64,000 nucleotides of DNA from Sphingomonas sp. R-74633 (GTDB lineage: Bacteria > Pseudomonadota > Alphaproteobacteria > Sphingomonadales > Sphingomonadaceae): NCBI RefSeq assembly GCF_013416555.1, contig NZ_JACCFG010000001.1, positions 310,001 through 374,000 on the forward strand. Reading direction: 5' to 3'. Under the pieces are notes generated by a model. That model saw only the letters and a list, made by a program, of their open reading frames with translations, had not been told where the DNA came from and did not search any database. Within the stretch, counting starts at the first letter, position 1; each line of letters begins with the position of its first letter. Made by a program: the position numbers and the translations under genes. Shown here piece by piece: positions 55,521 to 64,000 of the stretch.

Positions 55521-55924
55521 GGCGCCTCGCAATCCTTCTCGCTCTGCTCGCGACCGGCCCGGCGCGGGCGGACTCGAACCGCGCCCCGGCACCGCTTGCC
55601 TATAGCCAGCTCCCCGATCCGACGCAGGAGGCTGAGGCCAAGGCGCTGATGGAAACGCTGCGCTGCCTGGTTTGCCAGGGCCAGTCGATCGCCGACAGCG
55701 ACGCCGAGATGGCCGGCGACATGCGCGCCTTGGTCCGCGAGCGAATCGCAAGGGGCGAGCGGCCCGCGGCGATCCGGACCTATCTGATCCAGCGCTATGG
55801 CGACTATGTCACTTATGATCCGCCGCTCAGCTGGGTGACCGCGCCTTTGTGGATAGCGCCGCTGCTGCTGCTGGGCATCGGCCTGTTGCTGGCGCGGCGG
55901 CTGTTTCGAAAAGGAGCCGCGTGA
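55517..55924 (+). CDS. ccmH: Cytochrome c-type biogenesis protein CcmH
   Basis: 135 residues from GTG 55517. Signal peptide, then ETLRCLVCQGQSIADSDAEM with the redox pair Cys50-x-x-Cys53, and a C-terminal transmembrane helix. It handles the apocytochrome CxxCH cysteines. Its stop overlaps the next start. Confidence 0.95.
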   Translation: MRRLAILLALLATGPARADSNRAPAPLAYSQLPDPTQEAEAKALMETLRCLVCQGQSIADSDAEMAGDMRALVRERIARGERPAAIRTYLIQRYGDYVTYDPPLSWVTAPLWIAPLLLLGIGLLLARRLFRKGAA

Positions 55925-56589
55925 TGGGCTGGGTGATGCTCGGCGCGATCGCCCTTGTCGCGCTGCTCGTACTGGCAGCGCTGCGCTATCCGGCCAAGCT
56001 GTGGGCGGTGCCGGCGACCGCGATCATGCTCGGCGCGGCCGGCTATACCTGGCAGGGCAGTCCGGGACTTGCGGGGCATCCGGTCAAGCCGAACACGCAA
56101 AAAGCTGAGGTCGACCAGGGGCTGATCGACCTGCGCGACGCGATGTTCGGCAAATACGGCACCTATGCCTGGAGCTATGCCAACATGGCCGACGGCATGG
56201 CCCGCACCGGCAATCCCGAGTTGGTCGTGGCGGTTTGGCAGGGCGCGGTGCGCAAGGTGCCAGAGGATGTCGCGCTATGGACCGGTTTCGGCGTCGCGCT
56301 GGCCGAGCATGACGGCAACCAGATCTCGCCGGCCGCGCAGTTCGCGTTCGACAAGGCGCTGGCGCTCAGTCCGGGCCATCCCGGGCCGCCCTTCTTCTAC
56401 GGCCTCGCGCTGATCCGCGCGGATCGCTTCGCTGAGGCCAAGCCGTGGTGGGAAAAGGCGGTGGCGCTGACGCCGGAGACCGCGAGCTATCACCGCGAGC
56501 TGGCGATGCGGCTGCTGGCGCTGGACGCCTTCCTACAGGAAATGGAGCAGCGGCAAGCGATGGAAGCGGGCGCGGCGACCAAGCAATAA
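55924..56589 (+). CDS. TPR protein of the ccm operon (CcmI/CycH-like C-terminal type)
   Basis: 221 residues from ATG 55924. Two N-terminal hydrophobic segments are followed by TPR-like helices (DQGLIDLRDAMFGKYGTYAW, YANMADGMARTGNPELVVAV, VALAEHDGNQISPAAQFAFD, FYGLALIRADRFAEAKPWWE). CcmI binds apocytochromes and passes them to CcmFH; here it is shorter than the classical protein and seems to keep mainly the periplasmic part. It ends the operon, overlapping the ccmH stop. A palindromic repeat follows at once. Confidence 0.85.
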   Translation: MGWVMLGAIALVALLVLAALRYPAKLWAVPATAIMLGAAGYTWQGSPGLAGHPVKPNTQKAEVDQGLIDLRDAMFGKYGTYAWSYANMADGMARTGNPELVVAVWQGAVRKVPEDVALWTGFGVALAEHDGNQISPAAQFAFDKALALSPGHPGPPFFYGLALIRADRFAEAKPWWEKAVALTPETASYHRELAMRLLALDAFLQEMEQRQAMEAGAATKQ

Positions 56590-56617
56590 CTGATCCCCGG
56601 CGAAGGCCGGGGATCAG
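56590..56617. terminator. REP-like palindrome, probable bidirectional terminator
   Basis: CTGATCCCCGG-CGAAGG-CCGGGGATCAG, an 11-base perfect stem, beginning right after the stop codon of the TPR gene and 23 bases before the end of the convergent ald gene. It is a single-arm copy of the family at 23207 and 48844. Its place between convergent genes suits a two-way terminator, although no T-run follows. Confidence 0.8.
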
Positions 56618-56640
56618 CATCAATCAAGCAGGCAGGCGGT

Positions 56641-57747
56641 TCAGCCCGCCCAAGCCTCGTACGGCAGGTCGAGATCGTCGGCGACGGCCTTGAACGCGAT
56701 CTTGCCCTTGTAGACGTTGAGGCCGTTGGCGAGGTGCTTGTCCGCCTTCATCGCGCCCTCGGCGCCGAGATTGGCGAGCTTGAGCACGAACGGCAGCGTC
56801 GCGTTGTTGAGCGCGAAGGCCGAGGTGCGGGCGACCGCGCCCGGCATGTTGGCGACGCAATAATGGATGATGCCGTCGACTTCGTAGACCGGGTTGTCAT
56901 GCGTGGTCGCATGGCTGGTCTCGAAGCAGCCGCCCTGGTCGATCGCGATGTCGACCAGCACCGAGCCGCGCATCATCGTCTTGAGCATTTCCCTGGTGAC
57001 CAGCTTCGGCGCTGCGGCACCGGGGACGAGCACCGCGCCGATCACGACCTGCGAAGTCTTCACGGCCTCGGCGATCGCGGCCTTGGAGGCATAGGCGGTC
57101 TTGATCTGGCTGCCGAAATGCATGTCGAGCTCGGCCAGACGCTCGTTGCTGATGTCGTAGATCGTCACATCGGCGCGCTGGCCGGTGGCCATCTGCGCGG
57201 CGTTGATGCCCGAGACGCCGCCACCGAGGATCGCAACCTTGCACGGCGCCACGCCCGGCACGCCGCCGAGCAGCTCACCGCGGCCGCCCTGTTCCTTCTC
57301 GAGATAGTGCGAGGCGACCTGGATCGACATGCGGCCCGCGACTTCCGACATTGGCTTGAGCAGGGGCAGGGCGCCCGAGTTCGAAGTGACGGTCTCATAG
57401 GCGATGCAGGTCGCGCCCGACTTCATCAGGCCCTCGGCCTGCGGCTTGTCGGCGGCGAGGTGGAGATAAGTGAAGAGCAGGTGGCGCGACTCGAGCATCG
57501 CGATCTCGCCCGGCTGCGGCTCCTTGACCTTCACGATCATGTCCGAGCCGGCGAACACGGCCTTGGCGTCCGGCGCGATCTTCGCGCCGACGGCGGTGTA
57601 GGCCGAATCGTCGAAATCGATGCCCATGCCGGCCTTGGTCTCGACCAGCACTTCATGTCCGGCATGGACCAGCTCGGCCACCGAAGCCGGGGTCAGGCCG
57701 ACACGATATTCGTGATTCTTGATTTCCTTGGGAACGCCGATGCGCAT
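56641..57747 (-). CDS. ald: Alanine dehydrogenase
   Basis: 368 residues, from ATG 57747 with GGAGAGG upstream. It oxidises L-alanine to pyruvate and ammonia. Motifs: N-terminal RIGVPKEIKNHEYRVGLTPA (substrate-binding Arg and Lys), LHLAADK with the catalytic His, and the NAD-binding AILGGGVSGINAAQMA. IDIAIDQGGCFETS is the characteristic C-terminal region. It is divergent from an Lrp/AsnC regulator that starts 137 bases away, a classical arrangement. Confidence 0.97.
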   Translation of the reverse strand: MRIGVPKEIKNHEYRVGLTPASVAELVHAGHEVLVETKAGMGIDFDDSAYTAVGAKIAPDAKAVFAGSDMIVKVKEPQPGEIAMLESRHLLFTYLHLAADKPQAEGLMKSGATCIAYETVTSNSGALPLLKPMSEVAGRMSIQVASHYLEKEQGGRGELLGGVPGVAPCKVAILGGGVSGINAAQMATGQRADVTIYDISNERLAELDMHFGSQIKTAYASKAAIAEAVKTSQVVIGAVLVPGAAAPKLVTREMLKTMMRGSVLVDIAIDQGGCFETSHATTHDNPVYEVDGIIHYCVANMPGAVARTSAFALNNATLPFVLKLANLGAEGAMKADKHLANGLNVYKGKIAFKAVADDLDLPYEAWAG

Positions 57748-57884
57748 GGGAGCCTCTCCGTGAAAGCGATTGGCGCGCAGAATATAACATGGCGGGCGGC
57801 GAATCCCTGCAAAGATATGACAAGGGCGTGGGGTTTGCGCATGAAATCCGTGTAATCGCGTGAAATTCCAGCTATCCATGCAAC

Positions 57885-58352
57885 ATGGACAGGATCGACG
57901 CAGCTATCCTCAAATCGCTCGCCGCAGACGCGCGCGCGCCGGTGAGCGCGATCGCGACTCAGGTCGGGCTATCGCAATCGGCCTGCACGCGCCGGATTCA
58001 GGCGCTGGAGGCATCGGGCCATGTCCAGGGCTATGGCGCGCGACTCGGGCATCGGCGGCTGGGCTTCCGGATCACCGCGCTGGTCGACATCACGCTCGGC
58101 ACGCAGATCGAGGAGGATCTGGCGCGGTTCGAGGCGGCGGTGGCGCAGATCGATGGCGTGGTGGAATGCGCGCTGGTCTCGGGCGGGCAGGATTATCGCC
58201 TGAAGATCCTGGCGCGTGACCTCGACGACTACGAGCGGCTGCACCGCGAGCATCTCGGGCGGCTGCCCGGGGTGGTGACGATCAACTCGAGCTTCGTGCT
58301 GCGCGCGGTGCCGACGCGGAGCGAGGCGGAGGCGCTGTTCGGGGGGCGGTAG
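57885..58352 (+). CDS. Lrp/AsnC-family transcriptional regulator
   Basis: 155 residues. An N-terminal helix-turn-helix (ARAPVSAIATQVGLSQSACT then RRIQALEASG) and a C-terminal RAM/ACT-like ligand-binding domain (ALVDITLGTQ, VVECALVSGGQDYRLKI). Because it is divergent from ald, it likely activates alanine dehydrogenase in response to alanine, as AldR-type regulators do. Start ATG 57885. It converges on the cupin gene with a 15-base gap. Confidence 0.93.
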   Translation: MDRIDAAILKSLAADARAPVSAIATQVGLSQSACTRRIQALEASGHVQGYGARLGHRRLGFRITALVDITLGTQIEEDLARFEAAVAQIDGVVECALVSGGQDYRLKILARDLDDYERLHREHLGRLPGVVTINSSFVLRAVPTRSEAEALFGGR

Positions 58353-58367
58353 GCGCGGAGCGCTCGC

Positions 58368-58880
58368 TCACTTCGCCCCAGGCAGTTTGATCCCGAGCAG
58401 CACCAGCCGGTCGCCGGTGATGCCGAACCAGTGCGGCACCCCTGCAGGGACCAGGATGACGTCGCCGGGGCCGAGGGTGCGGGTGGTGCCGCCGTCGATG
58501 CGGCTGCCGTCGATCAGGCTTGGGTTGCGGGTTTGCGGATCGGCCAGGGTGCCGCCCGAGACCAGTGTGCCGGCGCCTTCCACTACGATCGCATATTCCG
58601 CTTCGGCCGGGTGGACGGCGGGGCGGCCCGGTTTCTTCCAGATCTCGATCGCGGCCACGGTCGCGCCGTTGCGCACCAGCGGGCGCCACATGAATCCCTG
58701 ATCGGGCTTCATCTCGGCGAGCATCGTACGGACCTGAGCCTTCACGTCCGCACCGCTGGCGAAGGCGGTGGGATCGGCGGAGGTGCCAGCGGTGGTTTGC
58801 GCGGATGCTTGCCCGATCCCCAAGGAGGTCACCAATAAAATTGCCGGGATGCACGCCAGCGCTTTGCCGATCGCGTTCAT
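58368..58880 (-). CDS. Exported cupin-domain protein
   Basis: 170 residues from ATG 58880 with AGGAGAG upstream. Signal peptide MNAIGKALACIPAILLVTSL then ASAQ. Cupin motifs: VHPAEAEYAIVVEGAGTLVS (metal-binding His/Glu, motif 1) and LGPGDVILVPAGVPHWFGI (His in motif 2). Function unknown. It converges on the Lrp gene and is divergent from kup; about 300 bases separate its start from the kup start, holding only a leader-like open frame in the kup frame and no promoter I can point to. Confidence 0.85.
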   Translation of the reverse strand: MNAIGKALACIPAILLVTSLGIGQASAQTTAGTSADPTAFASGADVKAQVRTMLAEMKPDQGFMWRPLVRNGATVAAIEIWKKPGRPAVHPAEAEYAIVVEGAGTLVSGGTLADPQTRNPSLIDGSRIDGGTTRTLGPGDVILVPAGVPHWFGITGDRLVLLGIKLPGAK

Positions 58881-59180
58881 GCTGTCTCTCCTGCCGCCGG
58901 TCTGCTGCCGCAGCCACGGGAGAACATAAGAAGCGCGACCCGGGGTCAAGTCCCGAGGGGACGGGGGAGCTACGACCATGGTCCAGCTTGCCACGAAAGG
59001 CTTTGCGGACGGGGACGCGCAAGGCAGGGAACCTGCCGCCCTCTTGCGCGTCGATCCCCGCGTAACGACATTCGTTGATTGCATATGCTGCGCGTGCTAA
59101 CCGCCCGCCCGCAATTAGAAGATCGAGAACGCAGGTCGCATGGCCAGGTCCGTTTCCTTTCCGACGCGACATCCGCGCCC

Positions 59181-61115
59181 GTGAACATCACCCCAGAAGG
59201 AGCCGCACAGTCGGCTCCGGCAGAAACCGACGCGCACGCCGCGCATGGCCACGGCCATGATGCGACGTGGAAGCTCGCCATCGGTGCCATCGGCATCGTC
59301 TTCGGCGACATCGGCACCAGCCCGCTCTACGCCTTTCGCGAGACGTTCGACGGCCACCACAAGCTGACGCTCGACACGCTCCACATCATGGGCGTGATCA
59401 GCCTGATGTTCTGGTCGATGATGGTGGTGGTGACGCTGAAATACGTCACGATCATCATGCGCGCCGATAACAAGGGCGAGGGCGGCAGCCTGGCGCTGCT
59501 CGCGCTGATCTCGCGCAGCAGCGGCAATCCCAAGCGCTGGACGCAGGGAATCGTGCTGCTCGGCGTGTTCGCCACCGCGCTTTTCTATGGCGACTCGATG
59601 ATCACCCCGGCGGTGTCGGTGCTCTCGGCGGTGGAGGGTCTTGCCGTCGCCGCGCCCGGTTTCAGCAAGCTGGTGCTGCCGATCGCAGTGGTGATCCTGG
59701 TGCTGCTCTTCTCGATCCAGCGGACCGGCACCTCGCGCGTCGGCACGTTCTTCGGGCCGATCATGCTGTTCTACTTCCTGACGATCGCGACGCTCGGCAC
59801 GCTCAGCCTGATCCAGACGCCGACGATCCTCCAGGCGCTGTCGCCGCTCCACGCCTTCCAGTTCCTCGCCGACGACCCGCTTAAGGGTTTCCTGGCGCTC
59901 GGCTCGGTCGTGCTGGCGGTGACCGGCGCGGAGGCGCTTTATGCTGACATGGGCCATTTCGGCCGCAAGCCGATCCGGATCTCGTGGCTGTGGTTCGTGC
60001 TGCCGGCGCTGATCCTCAACTATATGGGCCAGGGCGCGCTGCTGATGCGCGAAGGCCATCACGCGCTGCGCAGCCCGTTCTATATGCTGGCGCCCGAAGT
60101 GCTGCAGTTCCCGCTAGTCATCCTGGCGACGATGGCCGCGGTCATCGCCTCGCAGGCGGTGATCTCGGGCGCCTTCTCGGTGACGCAGCAGGCGATCCAG
60201 CTCGGCTTCGTGCCGCGGCTGCGCATCGAGCATACCAGCGCCTCGACCGCCGGGCAGATCTACATCCCGCTCATCAACTGGGCGCTGATGATCATGGTGA
60301 TCCTGCTGGTGCTGGCCTTCCAGACCTCGTCGAACCTCACCGCGGCGTACGGCATCGCCGTTACCGGCGCGATGTTCATCGACAACTGCCTGCTGGCGGT
60401 GGTGCTGTTCCAGCTGTGGAAGTGGAAGAAGCGCTATGCGATCCCGCTGCTCGCGATCTTCTTCACCGTCGATCTGGCCTATTTCGCCGCGAACCTGACC
60501 AAGGTGCCCGATGGCGGCTGGTTCCCGCTGCTCGTCGGCTTCATCGTGTTCACGCTGCTGACCACCTGGTCGAAGGGCCGCCAGCTGATGATCAACCGGC
60601 TTCGCGAGAGCGCGATGCCGATCAAGATCTTCATCACGTCGGCGGCGTCTTCGGCGACGCGGGTACCCGGCACCGCTGTGTTCATGACGTCGACCCCCGA
60701 CGGCGTGCCGCACGCGCTGCTGCATAATCTGAAGCACAACAAGGTGCTGCACGACCGGGTGATCCTGCTGACGGTGAAGATCAAGGACGTGCCCTATGTC
60801 CCGGACGAGAACCGCATGATCGTCGACGATCTCGGCCGCGGCTTCCACCGCATGATCCTGGCGTACGGCTTCATGCAGGAGGCCGATGTGCCCGCCGCGC
60901 TTAAGCAGGCGAGCACGTGCGGCGCCGAGTTCAAGATGATGGAGACCAGCTTCTTCCTCGCCAGGCAGACGCTGCTCGCTTCGTCGCGGCCGGGGATGAT
61001 GATCTGGCGCGAAAAGCTGTTCGCCTGGATGCTGCGCAACGCGGAAAGCGCGATGGAGTTCTTCCGCCTGCCCACCAACCGCGTGGTCGAGCTGGGCAGC
61101 CAGGTCGAGATTTGA
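59181..61115 (+). CDS. kup: Potassium transport system protein Kup
   Basis: 644 residues from GTG 59181 ([15 protein letters not shown]). Twelve transmembrane helices and a cytoplasmic C-terminal domain. Kup motifs: [19 protein letters not shown] in the first helix, [13 protein letters not shown] loop (here [16 protein letters not shown]), and [20 protein letters not shown]. It imports K+ with protons. The start is uncertain: an ATG at 59085 would add 32 residues and no clear ribosome-binding site is seen for either. His-rich stretch [10 protein letters not shown] precedes helix 1. The next gene overlaps its stop. Confidence 0.93.
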   Translation: MNITPEGAAQSAPAETDAHAAHGHGHDATWKLAIGAIGIVFGDIGTSPLYAFRETFDGHHKLTLDTLHIMGVISLMFWSMMVVVTLKYVTIIMRADNKGEGGSLALLALISRSSGNPKRWTQGIVLLGVFATALFYGDSMITPAVSVLSAVEGLAVAAPGFSKLVLPIAVVILVLLFSIQRTGTSRVGTFFGPIMLFYFLTIATLGTLSLIQTPTILQALSPLHAFQFLADDPLKGFLALGSVVLAVTGAEALYADMGHFGRKPIRISWLWFVLPALILNYMGQGALLMREGHHALRSPFYMLAPEVLQFPLVILATMAAVIASQAVISGAFSVTQQAIQLGFVPRLRIEHTSASTAGQIYIPLINWALMIMVILLVLAFQTSSNLTAAYGIAVTGAMFIDNCLLAVVLFQLWKWKKRYAIPLLAIFFTVDLAYFAANLTKVPDGGWFPLLVGFIVFTLLTTWSKGRQLMINRLRESAMPIKIFITSAASSATRVPGTAVFMTSTPDGVPHALLHNLKHNKVLHDRVILLTVKIKDVPYVPDENRMIVDDLGRGFHRMILAYGFMQEADVPAALKQASTCGAEFKMMETSFFLARQTLLASSRPGMMIWREKLFAWMLRNAESAMEFFRLPTNRVVELGSQVEI

Positions 61116-61624
61116 GCGAACGCGCGGCGCCGCTGATCGTCACGGCGCTGCTCGGGCGCCAGGACCAGGCCTGGTTCAACGCGCTGCGCCGCGAGCATTA
61201 TCCGCCCGAGCGCAATGTGCTCGATGCACATCTGACGCTGTTCCACCAGCTGCCGCCCTCGGTCGCCGAGGAGCTCAAGCACCGGCTCTCGATCGAGACG
61301 CGCGGGGTGCGGGCGCCGCGCGCCAGGGTGACCGGGCTGATGTCGCTGGGCGGCGGGGTGGCCTACCGGATCGAGGCGCCCGAGCTGGTGACGATCCGCG
61401 AAGGGCTGGTCGAGGCGTTCGCCGGGCTGCTCACGCCGCAGGACGCAGGCCGCTGGCGCCCGCACGTCACCATTCAGAACAAGGTCCGGCCGGTGCTCGC
61501 CAAGACGGTGCTGACGGCCTTGTCGCGCGATTTCGTGGCGCGCGAGGTCGAGATCGCCGGGCTGGCCAGCTGGCATTATCGCGGCGGGCCATGGGAAGCG
61601 CATTCGCGTCATATGTTCGCTTGA
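61112..61624 (+). CDS. 2-prime-5-prime RNA ligase / 2H phosphoesterase family protein
   Basis: 170 residues from TTG 61112, overlapping the kup stop by 4 bases. Two H-x-T motifs are visible, [10 protein letters not shown] and [10 protein letters not shown], the hallmark of the 2H phosphoesterase fold, with an ERNVLD segment in between. Bacterial members are related to the LigT/ThpR group that acts on cyclic or 2-prime-5-prime phosphodiesters. Role unknown. It is co-transcribed with kup by spacing. Confidence 0.88.
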   Translation: MSERAAPLIVTALLGRQDQAWFNALRREHYPPERNVLDAHLTLFHQLPPSVAEELKHRLSIETRGVRAPRARVTGLMSLGGGVAYRIEAPELVTIREGLVEAFAGLLTPQDAGRWRPHVTIQNKVRPVLAKTVLTALSRDFVAREVEIAGLASWHYRGGPWEAHSRHMFA

Positions 61625-61683
61625 CCGACTGCAAAGCGGGACCTATGTGGCCCCCTCGCTTGGCCGCAAAGCCCGGTTTTCGG

Positions 61684-61760
61684 GGCGGAGTAGCTCAGTT
61701 GGTTAGAGCACGGGAATCATAATCCTGGGGTCGGGGGTTCAAGTCCCTCCTCCGCTACCA
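61684..61760 (+). tRNA. tRNA-Met (anticodon CAU), elongator type
   Basis: 77 bases with encoded CCA. The acceptor stem GGCGGAG pairs with CTCCGCT (first pair G-U). Anticodon stem CGGGA/TCCTG encloses ATCATAA, anticodon CAT. It lacks the unpaired first base typical of initiator tRNA, so elongator Met (or a lysidine-type Ile) fits; Met favoured. Confidence 0.93.
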
Positions 61761-62064
61761 AGCGACCATCCGACGATCGGATCCTCCATTTTCACGCAGT
61801 TCCTCGTGGCCGCCCTTGGGCGCGTCAGCGGGTGTGCCGCGCTGGGGAGCTGGCACACCCGCCGGTCACAGCGCCGGAAGGGCAGGCGCCGCGCATGGCG
61901 CCCGGCAGGGGGGATGGGGGGCGCCTGCTCCTTATCGCCCGTTCGGCGCCGCCCGGCGATCCACAGACGGGGGGAGGCGGCACTACCCATAGGGGGAGCC
62001 GGGGACTCGCCTTTGGCGTCATGCCGGTCATGATGGCGCGGGGACGAATCGGGGGGCGGGGGGA
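61761..62064. other. Non-coding region between tRNA-Met and the tyrosinase gene
   Basis: About 300 bases. I see a G-rich run (GGGGGGATGGGGGGCGCC area near 61913-61925) and a GGGGCGGGGGGAATG ribosome-binding site just before 62065, but no convincing gene, tRNA or strong terminator. Short open frames here have no ribosome-binding site and unlikely composition. Confidence 0.5.
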
Positions 62065-63456
62065 ATGCTGAGCAGGCGCGAGATCATTGCCATGCTGGCG
62101 GCGGGCGCCGCTGCGCCGGCCTGGGCGCTGACGGCACCGGCGCAGCCGCGGCTGCCCTGGGCGGAATTCCGCCGGACGCCCGACTATCCGCGCCTCGTCG
62201 AGGCGGTGCGGCGGATGAAGGCCAATCCGAATGCCGACAGCCCGGCAAGCTGGGGCTTCTGGCCGATGGTCCACATGCACCATTGCCCGCACGGCCAGCC
62301 CTATTTCCTCGCCTGGCACCGCGGCTACCTCCATCTATTCGAAGCAAAGCTGCGCGAGATATCGGGCTCGACGACGCTGCGGGTGCCCTATTGGGATTAT
62401 TTCGCCGATCCGCGCATTCCGGCCGAGTTCTCCACCGGCAATAGTGCGACCAACCCGCTGTTCGAGCCGCGCATCGGCGGTGAAGTGGGCAAGGCGCTGG
62501 GCTTTGCCGCCTTCGCGCCGCGGATCACCGGCTTCCAGCGCGGCGGCAGCCCCGAATGTTTCGAGGCGGAGGTCGAGGGCTTCCACAACAAGGTCCACAA
62601 TCTGGTGGGCGGTCGGATGGCGACGATGCTGTCGCCCTCGGACATGATCTTCTGGGTCCATCACGCCAATGTCGACCGGCTCTGGGCCGCCTGGAGCGCG
62701 GCGGGCGAAGGGCGGGCGATGCCGCCGGCGGGCGACGCCTATTGGGCGGGCCGTTTCGACTATGCCGAGGGCGTGGCGCTCGATCGGAACGTGGCGCTCG
62801 ACGGGGCCGGGCTCGGCTATCGCTATCCGGACCTCAAGCTTCCCGTGGGCGAGGCGGCCGGCGGCGCGATCCGCTCGGGCGAGGTGCGCGTGCCGCATGT
62901 GCCGCCGCCCGTGCGCGGCGCCCCCGTGATCGTCCAGGCACCCCCGCCGCCGCCCGTCGAGGCGCCGCCGCCCGCGCCGGTCGAGGCCGCGCCGCCCATG
63001 GCGATGGCGCCGCCGCCCGCTGCCGCCGCGCCCGCGCCGGTGCCCTATCGTGGCATCTGGCTGGGCGGCAGCCGCTACCAGCGCGAGCCGCTCCAGCGCT
63101 CGCGTGGCGCCAGCTATGTGCCCGATGAGGTGACGATAGTGCTCGATCAGGTCTCGCTGAGCGGCGCCGGTCAGCTCGGCGGCTATTTCTACGATCTCTA
63201 TCTCGACCTGGACGGGGAGGGGCGCACGGTCCCCGAATGCCTGCTCGGCTCGATCGGCCCGTTCCAGATCGCCGCGGCGCGCCACCATAGCGACGACGGC
63301 ATGGCCCGGCTCGAGCTTCCGGTTGGCGAAGTGATCCGCCGTGAGGCGCAGGGGCTCGACCTGGCCGATCTCGGCGTCGTGTTTCATCGTGTCGAGGTTC
63401 AGGGCGCCGCGGAGGGCGAGACGATTGCGATCGGCTCGATCGAGGTGGCGGGCTAG
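62065..63456 (+). CDS. Tyrosinase-family copper enzyme with proline-rich linker and C-terminal domain
   Basis: 463 residues. N-terminal SRREIIAMLAAGAAAPAWA resembles a twin-arginine signal (Arg4-Arg5). CuA site: HMHHCPHGQPYFLAWHRGYL (His70-His90 region), with a Cys74 that could form the Cys-His thioether. CuB site: GFHNKVHNLVGG (His173, His177) and FWVHHANVDRLWAAW (His198/199). A proline/alanine linker (VPHVPPPVRGAPVIVQAPPP, about 275-325) leads to a C-terminal beta domain. Tyrosinases oxidise phenols to quinones; in bacteria this may serve melanin or cross-linking. GGGGGGAA precedes ATG 62065. Confidence 0.9.
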   Translation: MLSRREIIAMLAAGAAAPAWALTAPAQPRLPWAEFRRTPDYPRLVEAVRRMKANPNADSPASWGFWPMVHMHHCPHGQPYFLAWHRGYLHLFEAKLREISGSTTLRVPYWDYFADPRIPAEFSTGNSATNPLFEPRIGGEVGKALGFAAFAPRITGFQRGGSPECFEAEVEGFHNKVHNLVGGRMATMLSPSDMIFWVHHANVDRLWAAWSAAGEGRAMPPAGDAYWAGRFDYAEGVALDRNVALDGAGLGYRYPDLKLPVGEAAGGAIRSGEVRVPHVPPPVRGAPVIVQAPPPPPVEAPPPAPVEAAPPMAMAPPPAAAAPAPVPYRGIWLGGSRYQREPLQRSRGASYVPDEVTIVLDQVSLSGAGQLGGYFYDLYLDLDGEGRTVPECLLGSIGPFQIAAARHHSDDGMARLELPVGEVIRREAQGLDLADLGVVFHRVEVQGAAEGETIAIGSIEVAG

Positions 63457-63581
63457 CCCTGCTTTCGGCGCCCCAGCCAAAGCTGTTGTCCACAGCCATT
63501 GCGGCACCGCCTACACTACCCATGTTGCCTCAAGCCTTGCCCAGCCCCTAGATGCGGGGCTCAGCCATTTCGGAAGCCTAG

Positions 63582-64000
63582 ATGACCGCCACCCATTCGA
63601 CTCGCATGCTGATCCTCGGCTCCGGCCCCGCCGGCCTCACCGCCGCCATTTACGGCGCGCGCGCCGGCATGGCGCCGATCGTCGTGCAGGGCATCCAGCC
63701 CGGCGGCCAGCTGATGACCACCACCGATGTCGAGAACTATCCCGGCTTCCGCGACGTCATCCAGGGCCCGTGGCTGATGCAGGAGATGCAGGCCCAGGCC
63801 GAGCACGTCGGCGCGCAGATGATGTGGGACACGATCGTTGAGGTCGACGTGACGCAGCGCCCGTTCCGCATGGTCGGCGACAGCGGCACCGTCTATCTGG
63901 GCGACGTGCTGGTGATCGCTACCGGCGCGCAGGCCAAGTGGCTCGGGCTCGATTCGGAGCGGCTGCTCCAGGGCAAGGGGGTCAGCGCCTGCGCGACCTG
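63582..64000 (+). CDS. trxB: Thioredoxin reductase, 3 prime end cut by window edge
   Basis: The first 139 residues. FAD-binding LILGSGPAGLTAAIYGARAG and the typical QPGGQLMTTTDVENYPGF are clear, with VLVIATGAQAKWLGL further on. The redox CAT-C motif begins at the very end (SACAT then C). It reduces thioredoxin with NADPH. Start ATG 63582. It continues beyond the right edge. Confidence 0.95.
   Translation, partial: MTATHSTRMLILGSGPAGLTAAIYGARAGMAPIVVQGIQPGGQLMTTTDVENYPGFRDVIQGPWLMQEMQAQAEHVGAQMMWDTIVEVDVTQRPFRMVGDSGTVYLGDVLVIATGAQAKWLGLDSERLLQGKGVSACAT

Noticed and set aside
59085..59180. N-terminal extension of Kup from ATG 59085
   Set aside because: Not excluded, but the added residues do not resemble Kup starts and no ribosome-binding site is visible; GTG 59181 preferred.
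61832..62071. A 79-codon frame between tRNA-Met and the tyrosinase gene
   Set aside because: No ribosome-binding site, odd composition, and it overlaps the tyrosinase start region.

Overview
The window is high-GC chromosomal DNA of an alphaproteobacterium, most likely a sphingomonad (Sphingomonas or a close relative). This is an inference from protein character: several exported Zn-peptidases (M1, M13, M28), a TonB-dependent receptor paired with a secreted lipoprotein, the clpP-clpX and lon-HU blocks, GatCAB, and many GTG or TTG starts with 4-base stop/start overlaps. I see no phage, transposase, CRISPR or plasmid genes. It reads as core genome with small accessory patches.

Layout. 1-1.6 kb: pyrB and a pyrC-like gene (pyrimidine synthesis; the left end is cut). 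1.7-6.1 kb: ruvX, a DUF3089 hydrolase, and a DUF4153 membrane protein interrupted by an in-frame amber codon. 6.1-9.7 kb: gatC, gatA, gatB with an unknown small gene between A and B. 9.7-11.5 kb: a fatty-acid desaturase divergent from an ArsR-type repressor, with palindromes between them. 11.5-15.1 kb: a cyclophilin-like isomerase, two exported unknown proteins, a Crp/Fnr regulator and two tiny genes. 15.2-17.0 kb: tRNA-Leu and trigger factor. 17.0-21 kb: membrane and glycosylation-type genes. 21-31.7 kb: the proteostasis block clpP, clpX, lon, HU, interleaved with an NCS1 transporter, a methyltransferase and an M1 peptidase that seems to start at ATC. 31.7-39.2 kb: tRNA-Val, an M13 peptidase, a low-GC orphan gene, a B3 metallo-beta-lactamase with Glu in place of the first zinc His, a DMT exporter and an amidohydrolase.

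39.4-45.8 kb: a beta-helix-like lipoprotein and a TonB-dependent receptor, then a prolyl-4-hydroxylase-type oxygenase and a GspE-like protein whose ATPase motifs are all degenerate. 45.8-51.5 kb: tRNA-His, a leucine-dehydrogenase-type enzyme, an M28 peptidase, and an AhpD-like protein plus ECF41 sigma factor preceded by an exact ECF41-type promoter. 51.8-56.6 kb: cytochrome c maturation operon ccmCDEFGH plus a TPR protein. 56.6-64 kb: alanine dehydrogenase divergent from its likely Lrp/AsnC regulator, a cupin, kup, a 2H phosphoesterase, tRNA-Met, a tyrosinase, and the start of trxB (right end cut).

Two families of short palindromic repeats (cores CCCCGGCGAAGGCCGGGG-like and CCCTCTCCCC-GGGGAGAGGG-like) sit between genes at four places. 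The observations most worth a second look are the B3-E lactamase, the ECF41 promoter-AhpD-sigma module, the pseudo-ATPase GspE next to the TonB-receptor cluster, the ATC start, and the amber-split DUF4153 gene.
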